From the NCBI GenBank assembly GCA_902790935.1, contig CADATP010000006.1, positions 1 to 56,730 on the forward strand: a stretch of DNA of 56,730 bases, given 5' to 3'. Source of the DNA: an uncultured Lachnospiraceae bacterium (GTDB lineage: Bacteria; Bacillota; Clostridia; Lachnospirales; Lachnospiraceae). Positions 50,316 to 56,730 of the stretch are shown one piece after another (positions within the stretch are counted from its first letter, which is position 1; the number at the start of each line of letters is the position of its first letter). Both the position numbers and the translations under genes were made by a program. The notes beneath the pieces are model-generated. The model was given only the letters and a program-made list of their open reading frames with translations, did no database searches and was not told where the DNA came from.

Positions 50316-52097
50316 CTAATCTGCCAAGGTAAGGTTTGATATATCAGTATCCGTTGTCATAGAGTAATTGGTGTAGTAAACCACAAAGCCGGGCTTCGCT
50401 CCGCTTGGCTTTTTTACTTCCTTTTTGCGGACATAGTCTACTTCAACTTTATCAAACTCTCTTCCGGAGGAATAGAAGGCTGCAAGCTTTGCTGCCTCTT
50501 CAAAGGCTCTGTCGGGTACTTCCTCTCCCTGCTTTACCTTAAGGATCACATGAGAGCCGGGGATTTTTTTTGCATGGAACCACCAGTCACCCCCGTTAGC
50601 GGTCTTAAAGGTCAGTTCGTCATTTTGGAAATTGTTCTTTCCAACGTAAATATCATACCCGTCAGAGGAAATGTAATGGAAGGGCTTGCTTGTAATCTTT
50701 TCCTTTTTCCCCTTAGAGGAGGTCTTTTTAACGTATCCTCCTTCTTCGAGTTCCAGACGTATCTGTACAAGATCTTCCTCTGCCAGAGCTATATCAAGGG
50801 CTGTCTGAATAGACTTTAGATGCTCTACATCGCCGGCAGATTCCTCTATCAGGCCGGTAAGATGCTCGTAGGTTCTTTTTTGCTTACCGTATTTATCGAA
50901 ATATCTTTTGGCATTTTCCGAAGGAGTAAGGCTCTTATCCATCGGGATCCTCAGTTTTTCGCCGTTATAATAATTCTCCACCTCAGCAAAATCACATCCG
51001 TTATCTATCTGATAAGCGTAAGCAGTAAGTAGTTCTCCATAGAGTCTGTTTGTATCTCTGTCCTCGGTATCTTTCAGCTGTTTAAGCTGAAGATCCAGCT
51101 TTTTAACATTTCTCTCTAAAGCCACCTGTACAATATGCCTTAAGTCGGCTGATCTCTGGCGTATTCTTACCGAGAGATTCTTTTCTCTGTAAAACTTCTC
51201 AAGAAGCTTTGATATGGAGGATTCCTGCCTCAGATCGGCGCTATTTCCGTACATCGTAAGTTCCAAAGCGCAGTACTCTGCCGGCACCTTATTTTTGTAT
51301 ATGATGCAGGGCGCAAATTCTCCTCTTAAAACCTTTCCGGCAATATCTGTAAGTTCTTTTCTAAGCAGCGCTTTTGAAGCCTCATCAAGATCTGTTACAG
51401 GCATATCAGGGTCAATATTGGCACGGTAGCAGATTTCATTGGCCATAAGGGGAGATATTCCCTTAAATCCGCCATAAATCGCTTTAAACAGAGGCTTCCC
51501 TCCGCTCAAAACAGATAGCACATCGCCACCCGCTCCATCCTCTCTATGACCTCTGTCACCCACTTCTTTACAGTAATCAAGAAGCTCCGCCTTATCCTGC
51601 GAGGGAGGTATTATATAATCTTTCCCCGGGAGAACTTCTCTAACGCTGCTGATAGCAAAGGATATTCTCTTGATACTGTCTATTATCTTACCGTCCGAGT
51701 CCGTAAAAATAATATTGCTGTGCTTTCCCATCAGCTCAAATATAAGTCGTTTTCTGCAAAGATCCCCCATCTCATCAAGGTGCTCAATCTCTGTTATCAT
51801 AATTCTCTCAAGCCCCGGTTGGGTTACGGACACGATCCTTCCGCCCTGGATATGCTTTCTTAGAAGCATACAAAAATTGGGGGCCGTGAGCGGTCCCTGC
51901 TTATTGTTATCCGTAAGATATGCCAAAGGTAACGACGCATCCGCCGAAATCAGGAGTTTAAGGTTTCCCTCCGCGGTATGTATCGTAAGAATAAGCTCAT
52001 CCGCTTCCGGCTGAGCTATTTTGCTTATTCTTCCGTCTTTAATTTTACTGTCCAGCTCCTTAACAAGAGCCGCCATAGTTATTCCGTCAAAAGCCAT
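50316..52097 (-). CDS. rqcH: RqcH (Rqc2 homologue), NFACT-family ribosome rescue factor
   Basis: RqcH binds obstructed 50S subunits and adds C-terminal alanine tails to stalled chains. The protein (593 aa) starts MAFDGITMAALVKEL, has the NFACT-N domain (about 1-220), a helix-hairpin-helix and coiled coil (about 240-440), and the NFACT-R domain (about 465-570, with SSDGYDIYVGKNNFQNDEL and GGDWWFHAKKIPGSHVILK). It was formerly called fibronectin-binding protein. It follows the YkgJ-type gene by 6 bases. Confidence 0.93.
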   Translation of the reverse strand: MAFDGITMAALVKELDSKIKDGRISKIAQPEADELILTIHTAEGNLKLLISADASLPLAYLTDNNKQGPLTAPNFCMLLRKHIQGGRIVSVTQPGLERIMITEIEHLDEMGDLCRKRLIFELMGKHSNIIFTDSDGKIIDSIKRISFAISSVREVLPGKDYIIPPSQDKAELLDYCKEVGDRGHREDGAGGDVLSVLSGGKPLFKAIYGGFKGISPLMANEICYRANIDPDMPVTDLDEASKALLRKELTDIAGKVLRGEFAPCIIYKNKVPAEYCALELTMYGNSADLRQESSISKLLEKFYREKNLSVRIRQRSADLRHIVQVALERNVKKLDLQLKQLKDTEDRDTNRLYGELLTAYAYQIDNGCDFAEVENYYNGEKLRIPMDKSLTPSENAKRYFDKYGKQKRTYEHLTGLIEESAGDVEHLKSIQTALDIALAEEDLVQIRLELEEGGYVKKTSSKGKKEKITSKPFHYISSDGYDIYVGKNNFQNDELTFKTANGGDWWFHAKKIPGSHVILKVKQGEEVPDRAFEEAAKLAAFYSSGREFDKVEVDYVRKKEVKKPSGAKPGFVVYYTNYSMTTDTDISNLTLAD

Positions 52098-52103
52098 CTT
52101 GTT

Positions 52104-52739
52104 TTATTCCGTTTCGTACTTTCTTGCTCTTTCAATAAACTCGGGATAAAAATCGCCAAAAGGAGTCATATAAAATTCATTTAAAAGACTCATTACTATG
52201 CTCTTTCTTTCCTCTTCCGAAGCTTCCAAAGCCTTTTGTCCCATTTTCCTGATGATTTTGTGCCACAAAAGGACATACGCTTCGTGTTCCTTAAGCTCAG
52301 GCGTATCTATCCACTTTTTAACCTTTACTTTAGTAAGAGGCTTATCGCACTGCCCTACCTGCAAAATATATGAAAATCCATCCTCCTCGTAGAGTCTTCC
52401 CAAAGGAAAGAGCCTGCAAAAGTCGGGACGATTGCCGTGAATAGTGCATCTTTTATCTTCCGATAAGAAATTACACCCGTTTTTATTCGTCTTAACGTGG
52501 GGTAGGATCAGCCCGTCTACCATACCGAGCTCGATATTTACGTCAAGCATATCATTAAAGCTTTTATTTGTCTCTTTTTCTATCCTATAAATATCAATCG
52601 GGCTAAGAATTATGGTATCCGTCATGATCTCACAGCATTTTGAGCATCCCTTGCATCCGCCCGCGTCCGCTTTAACCAAATCGTTTATACCATATCTTCG
52701 CCCGTCAGATATATCCTCAAGTCTTTCGTCTCTAAGCAT
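52104..52739 (-). CDS. YkgJ-family cysteine-cluster protein
   Basis: The protein (211 aa) has CKGCSKCCEIM (about 29-39) and a second Cys group, CNFLSEDKRCTIHGNRPDFC followed by RLFPLG (about 88-113), the CxxCxxCC...C...C.IH..RP..C layout of the UPF0153/YkgJ family, which binds metal or an Fe-S cluster. Its function is unknown. It begins one base after the LacI-EAL gene ends and lies 6 bases before rqcH, so all three are probably one operon. Confidence 0.87.
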   Translation of the reverse strand: MLRDERLEDISDGRRYGINDLVKADAGGCKGCSKCCEIMTDTIILSPIDIYRIEKETNKSFNDMLDVNIELGMVDGLILPHVKTNKNGCNFLSEDKRCTIHGNRPDFCRLFPLGRLYEEDGFSYILQVGQCDKPLTKVKVKKWIDTPELKEHEAYVLLWHKIIRKMGQKALEASEEERKSIVMSLLNEFYMTPFGDFYPEFIERARKYETE

Positions 52740-52740
52740 T

Positions 52741-55425
52741 TTACCTACTGTTCTTTTCCTGATTCATGCGTTTTATTTCTTCCGAAATCTCCTTCGGGAT
52801 TTCGCTTATAACCTCAAAGGCAGGTCTTGCCGTATAATATCCCTGTATAAGATCGGCTCCAAGCCCTATCACGCATCCAAGCTCCTCTGAGGTCTCAACA
52901 CCCTCTGCCAGCACCTGTATATGCGCTTCCTTCGCAAACTCGATCAGGCTCTTAACAAACATCTGCTTGTTTCTGTCATTTTGAATATTGCTGATAAGAT
53001 ATCTGTCAACCTTAACTATCTGCGGCCTGTATTCAAGGAGGTTAACGATATTCGAATGTCCGGTTCCGTAGTCGTCTACCGCGATATCGTTATGACAATC
53101 CTCTCCCGCAAAATGCGCTATAGCTTCAATTTCCTTCTGGTCAGCGGTCTGAGATTCGGTAAGCTCGATGGTAATCCTCTTAAGCAGGTCGCCAAATTCC
53201 GAACGCAGATTTCTGACTTCTACCTTTGTAAGGAAATGTCCGGGAATTGTGTTTATAAATATCTTCTTTCCGCCAAAATCATTAATCTGGCTTCTGATAC
53301 GTCTGAGAATATGTGTAAACGTACAGCGCTCCATATCGGCGTACTTATCGAACATCTCCATTGCATTAAGTACTTCAAGAGGGCTCATTCCGATAGTCTC
53401 ATCAGTCCTCATAAGGGCTTCGTAAGCCACTATCTCACCGTTAACAGCGCTGACAATGGGCTGGAAATGGTAGATGAACCGATCATCCTGTATAAGGGAG
53501 ATAAGCCTGCGTCTATAGTCAAGCAGCGCCTTTCCTGCCCCGATTTTCTCTATCTGTGACGTCTTTCTCTGAACTGCAGCACGGTTTCTGTAAAGAGTAG
53601 CCAGAGCGGCATTGATATAGCCCTCAAAGCTGTCATTATCCTCAAGCTCGTCAGAGACATATCCGCAGCTGACCTCGAGGATATCCCAGTCGGGGCCTTC
53701 CGCTCTCTTGGTTTCAACCGCAGTAAAGAAGTTGTTGATGGTAACCTCTATCTCCCTTGATGAGTTATGTTCATTTTCGAAAATATAACCCACAACGAAG
53801 CTGTCCGAGGAGATCCTGGCGATCATGGTATTGTCTGGATTCATTTCCTTAAGGGTCGTTGCAATGTATTTCAGGCAGGTCTCAAGGAAATCAGCACCAT
53901 ATTCATTAAGGATCCTTGCGTAGGAAATAAGCGAGTACACTCCTATAAGCATATAGGAATGCTTCGCGATCTCATCACTGACGTAGTTTTGGTACCAGCG
54001 GCTGGCACCGTCATAGTTTAGCATCTCGGTAAGGGGATCGTTATAACGGCTCTTATTGATCTTGTCAGCAAGGTAAAGCTGTCTCTCACCACTTATGGCG
54101 ATTGAAAGGCCTCTGTCCAAAGTAACGATAAATCTGTTAAGACGACCGCCCTCATTAAGCGGATCAGATGTTTTGTCGACAGCAATTCCGTATACCACAT
54201 TATGAGCCGAAATAGCGGAGAAAACCACCATCTCGTCCTCTTTACAGGTAATAAGACTCTCCATCATAGCAGATTTATAATCGCATTCCCTTGTGGTCAT
54301 TATTCCTTCGTCATTGTAGGAATAGGAAATAACCTTTTGCGGCAGTCTTTCAGACTCTTCACCTCTGCTGAACTTCCAGTAAGCTTCAGGTCTTACAAGG
54401 ACCGATCTTCCCTTTACAAGGATTTTAGGGAATGAATTGTCTAAATGTTCGAAATCCTGCTGTGAAAGCAAATTGTCGATCCAGACGTTGCAGTCTTCCT
54501 CGTCGGCGTCATCGAGCCTGAATCTCTTAAATATCTCATTTGCCGAAGAGTTCTCTCCGATCCCGTTTCCGTCATATCCCGCAGAAGCGCCGTAAACAGG
54601 GAAGAATTCATAACTGAATGTTTCGGGAGGGATTTCCTTATTCAGGGCCTTTTTAATAACTTCTATTGCGAGATGAGAGACACTGTCCATACTCTCAGCA
54701 CAGGTTGTAAGCGAAGGAGTGGAGAATCTTGCACTCTCTAGGCCGTCAAAGCCCACAACAACGGTATCTCCCGGTACGGAAAATCCCCGCTCCTTAAGCC
54801 TCTCCATAACGGCCAGTGCCATAATATCATTTGCACAAAAGATAGCCCTTGGAGGCTTCTTTCCGCCTTCAAGGAGCATATCGACTATTTTATAGGTCGG
54901 TACTTCGTAATACTCTCCGTATCCTATCTTTGTATCATCAAAAGGAACATCAAGTTCCTTGCAAACCTTGCGGAATATTTCGATACGGCGCCTGGAATCA
55001 ACTCCGGAATTGCGACGCCCACCGATGTAGAAAACATCCTGAATACTGTTTTGTTTAAGAACATCCCTGATAAGTCTCTCGTAGACTTTTTCATACGTGC
55101 CCACAAGGCCGTAGCATCCGGGATATTCGTCTCTGGCGATTATAACGGGCAGCCCTGCTTTTATCGCATTATGAATAATACGTGCCTTGAGTTCTTTGTC
55201 ATAAATAGTATCATGCAAAATAATAAGTGCGCATAAATTCTCATAAGGAATTGCATCAAAAACAAAGGCTGCCCCTGATTCACCTTCCTCATCAAAGTCA
55301 TACACACTCTGAAAGACGCAGACTCTGAAACCCGCCTTTTTTGCATTGTCCAGAAGACTGCCGAGAAACGTTCTGCACATTTCTCCCTGTATTCTTGTAA
55401 CACATACTCCAATGACATTACTCAT
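52741..55425 (-). CDS. LacI-type sensor/degenerate GGDEF/EAL c-di-GMP phosphodiesterase
   Basis: The protein (894 aa) has no HTH, signal peptide or membrane helix. Residues 1-280 are a LacI/periplasmic-binding-fold sugar sensor (VIGVCVTRIQGEMCRTFLG; AIFCANDIMALAVMERL; VVGFDGLESARFSTPSLTT). Residues about 440-610 are a GGDEF-like domain (DPLTEMLNYDGASRW) whose active site reads SSDSF, so it cannot make c-di-GMP. Residues about 630-885 are an EAL domain with complete catalytic residues: YEALMR, FINT, ELTES, AVDDYGTGHS, VKVDR, AEGVET, IQGYY. It should degrade c-di-GMP under control of a cytosolic ligand. The promoter at 55432-55460 leaves almost no leader. Confidence 0.9.
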   Translation of the reverse strand: MSNVIGVCVTRIQGEMCRTFLGSLLDNAKKAGFRVCVFQSVYDFDEEGESGAAFVFDAIPYENLCALIILHDTIYDKELKARIIHNAIKAGLPVIIARDEYPGCYGLVGTYEKVYERLIRDVLKQNSIQDVFYIGGRRNSGVDSRRRIEIFRKVCKELDVPFDDTKIGYGEYYEVPTYKIVDMLLEGGKKPPRAIFCANDIMALAVMERLKERGFSVPGDTVVVGFDGLESARFSTPSLTTCAESMDSVSHLAIEVIKKALNKEIPPETFSYEFFPVYGASAGYDGNGIGENSSANEIFKRFRLDDADEEDCNVWIDNLLSQQDFEHLDNSFPKILVKGRSVLVRPEAYWKFSRGEESERLPQKVISYSYNDEGIMTTRECDYKSAMMESLITCKEDEMVVFSAISAHNVVYGIAVDKTSDPLNEGGRLNRFIVTLDRGLSIAISGERQLYLADKINKSRYNDPLTEMLNYDGASRWYQNYVSDEIAKHSYMLIGVYSLISYARILNEYGADFLETCLKYIATTLKEMNPDNTMIARISSDSFVVGYIFENEHNSSREIEVTINNFFTAVETKRAEGPDWDILEVSCGYVSDELEDNDSFEGYINAALATLYRNRAAVQRKTSQIEKIGAGKALLDYRRRLISLIQDDRFIYHFQPIVSAVNGEIVAYEALMRTDETIGMSPLEVLNAMEMFDKYADMERCTFTHILRRIRSQINDFGGKKIFINTIPGHFLTKVEVRNLRSEFGDLLKRITIELTESQTADQKEIEAIAHFAGEDCHNDIAVDDYGTGHSNIVNLLEYRPQIVKVDRYLISNIQNDRNKQMFVKSLIEFAKEAHIQVLAEGVETSEELGCVIGLGADLIQGYYTARPAFEVISEIPKEISEEIKRMNQEKNSR

Positions 55426-55431
55426 AAATCA

Positions 55432-55460
55432 ATTATAGATTTCCAATTCAATATAGTCAA
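55432..55460 (-). promoter_or_regulatory. sigma-A promoter giving a leaderless mRNA
   Basis: On the minus strand TTGACT (55460-55455) and a perfect TATAAT (55437-55432) are spaced 17 bases. The ATG of the LacI-EAL gene begins at 55425, 7 bases after the -10, so transcription should start at or next to the ATG. There is no Shine-Dalgarno. Confidence 0.8.
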
Positions 55461-55461
55461 A

Positions 55462-55493
55462 CAAAATCTGCCGCCCGATCCCTCAGGCGGCAG
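55462..55493 (-). terminator. intrinsic terminator after surface-protein gene
   Basis: CTGCCGCC (55468-55475) and GGCGGCAG (55486-55493) form 8-bp arms, followed on the minus strand by ATTTTGTTTG. It insulates the surface-protein gene from the downstream EAL gene, whose -35 begins right after it. Confidence 0.85.
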
Positions 55494-55505
55494 AAAAAGA
55501 TTTTC

Positions 55506-56730
55506 TTATTGTACTCCGAAGTACTGGTTAAGCCAAAGGGGACCGTACCAGGGAATATTTTCGTCGTATAATTCTGCCATTTTCTTACCTGTCACGACGA
55601 CGAAATACTCTTTATCTTCGTAGATGAACCAAAACTCGAGTTTTGCGTTCGGATGCTTCGAAAGAGCCAGCATCACGTTCTGAGGTAATGCATTTCCCTC
55701 GTTAAACCTGATAACCGCATCGCTGTCAGCAGGTATGCTGTCAAATATAGAAGCTATCGTATTAAGATTACCCTCATATGTATTGTTACCGCTATCCCCG
55801 CCGCCTGCGCCGTCGTCACTGTCATCGGGAGCAAAAAACAGCTCGGGAGTTCCATCCTTCATTGCTATCGCGTAATTTGAAAAGCTGGATGTTTCAAATA
55901 CGATTGCATTATCGCCGGGAATATATCTCGTCGGTATCGTCTCGTATGTGCCGTCCGCACGCTCGTGTACGATCAAAACAACTTTATTTGATACGTCTGC
56001 GTCAAGTCCGAAGGCTATGGTAGCAGGTCTTTCCAGATCGCTGACCCTTGTGATCCATGCATCATCGGCGCTTCCCTTATTTATCTTGTTGTATAGGGAA
56101 ATATCTACGTAGTTCTCTACAGTATATTCACCGGCTGCCGCTTCGAAGGAAGCAGCCTGCTCTCCGCTAACGGCAACATCCTCAACTTCGAGGAGCGCAC
56201 TACCCATTGTCATCGAATTATCCCCATCGCCGATCTGTACATCACCGGTATAAATACCCGTGGCTGTATCCGTGTTTACTTCATTGTTCACGGATTCAAC
56301 GTTAGCACCGAGATGGAAATTCGCGGGAGTGATCGTAAATGTGAACTCCGCTATATTATTCTCAGGGCTGAATTGGCCGGAGGCCAAAGGCGTTCCGTTA
56401 ATAGTAAATTCATTGACCTGGAATCCAAACCTTGGTGCAACCCTCATAGTAACCTTACTTCCTACAGGAAGTACCATTTCACCCTGTCCGTTTTCGACGC
56501 CATATGTCAGATACCGGGCTGTTTTCTGACTTCTCTCAAGCCTCGATTCGGCGGCTATAGTGGCTTCGTCAAACACCGTACTTCCAAGATAATCCGGATA
56601 CTCCACTCTGATAAGACTTATTTCGCTGTCTCCACTCCTGTCCTCCCACCAAAGGAAGTTTCCGATATAACACTGGCTTATATCAATAGGACGGAGATTT
56701 GCAACTATCGTAAGCGTTATATTTCCGTTT
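55506..56730 (-). CDS. C-terminal part of a large surface protein (5' end beyond window)
   Basis: The reading frame stays open to the right edge, so only about the last 407 residues are visible. They hold beta-rich modules: MVLPVGSKVTMRVAPRFGF (a Big/InlB-like repeat strand pattern), then an ENYVDISLYNKINKGSADDA region with VVLIVHERADGTYETIPTRY and SFSNYAIAM, common in clostridial secreted repeat proteins. A short Asp/Gly linker (DDSDDGAGGGDSGN) follows, then a compact C-terminal domain ending NIPWYGPLWLNQYFGVQ. No LPXTG or membrane anchor is seen. It is likely an extracellular adhesin or wall protein. Confidence 0.8.
   Translation of the reverse strand, partial: NGNITLTIVANLRPIDISQCYIGNFLWWEDRSGDSEISLIRVEYPDYLGSTVFDEATIAAESRLERSQKTARYLTYGVENGQGEMVLPVGSKVTMRVAPRFGFQVNEFTINGTPLASGQFSPENNIAEFTFTITPANFHLGANVESVNNEVNTDTATGIYTGDVQIGDGDNSMTMGSALLEVEDVAVSGEQAASFEAAAGEYTVENYVDISLYNKINKGSADDAWITRVSDLERPATIAFGLDADVSNKVVLIVHERADGTYETIPTRYIPGDNAIVFETSSFSNYAIAMKDGTPELFFAPDDSDDGAGGGDSGNNTYEGNLNTIASIFDSIPADSDAVIRFNEGNALPQNVMLALSKHPNAKLEFWFIYEDKEYFVVVTGKKMAELYDENIPWYGPLWLNQYFGVQ

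Noticed and set aside
1-56730. CRISPR array, tRNA or rRNA genes
   Set aside because: No regularly spaced repeats, T-loop signatures in foldable contexts, or rRNA core sequences were found; the 29-bp repeats are dispersed and lack spacers.

Overview
The window looks like chromosomal DNA of a Gram-positive anaerobe of the Lachnospiraceae, most likely a Butyrivibrio or Pseudobutyrivibrio relative. Grounds are the strong GGAGG ribosome sites, moderate GC, TTGACA/TATAAT promoters, Firmicutes-type LexA boxes, the rimO-pgsA-cinA-recA-recX-rny and pyrH-frr-uppS-cdsA-dxr-rseP gene orders, a clostridial FAD dehydrogenase of the COG2509 type, and a GH120 xylosidase. This is protein-family judgement, not a database match. 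I see no rRNA, tRNA, CRISPR array, prophage or intact transposase.

Layout. 1-6.5 kb: the first codons of a truncated gene, UDP-galactopyranose mutase, a DnaJ-domain protein, a DUF5685 protein, a small membrane zinc-ribbon protein whose ribosome site lies in a long hairpin, a tandem pair of M14/aspartoacylase-like proteins (one with intact catalytic residues, one stripped of them), and a TetR regulator with a partner. 6.6-14.4 kb: mscL (with a zinc-ribbon tail), a TPR lipoprotein, pyrF and an FAD dehydrogenase, then comEC and a MATE transporter. 14.5-21.2 kb: a compact sulfur-related cluster, metK, an unusual radical SAM protein, an FMN-binding PPOX-fold protein, a sulfonate-type ABC transporter (ssuACB) and a LysR regulator. 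21.4-24.8 kb: a lipoprotein and the cytosolic GH120 beta-xylosidase. 24.8-33.4 kb: a small protein, a Ser/Thr kinase, and the core isoprenoid, phospholipid and ribosome-recycling operon, led by a NodB-type deacetylase and a bactofilin. 33.5-40 kb: DAHP synthase, MarR, XerD, Nudix, aminotransferase, RNase Y. 40-48 kb: recX, recA (two LexA boxes), truncated CinA, pgsA, rimO, rpoZ, gmk, yicC, glgA. 48.4-56.7 kb: a SpoVB-like flippase, RqcH, a YkgJ-type cysteine-cluster protein, a LacI-sensor/GGDEF-like/EAL c-di-GMP protein, and the C-terminal part of a large surface protein running off the right edge.

Most worth pursuing is the metK-radical SAM-PPOX-ssuACB-LysR cluster. It has a sulfonate-type uptake system but no oxygen-dependent SsuD or TauD, and in their place a SAM synthase, a radical SAM enzyme with a non-standard cysteine motif and a flavin-binding protein. 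I propose it as a candidate oxygen-independent route for releasing sulfur from an imported organosulfur compound. Other notable signals are a family of six 29-bp TGACAC...GGGACGG palindromic repeats in intergenic gaps, a 12-bp hairpin that sequesters a ribosome binding site, an apparently leaderless promoter for the c-di-GMP gene, and the enzyme/pseudoenzyme M14 pair.

Start codons were chosen by ribosome-site spacing and family N-termini. Functions come from recognising motifs by eye; no database search was run.
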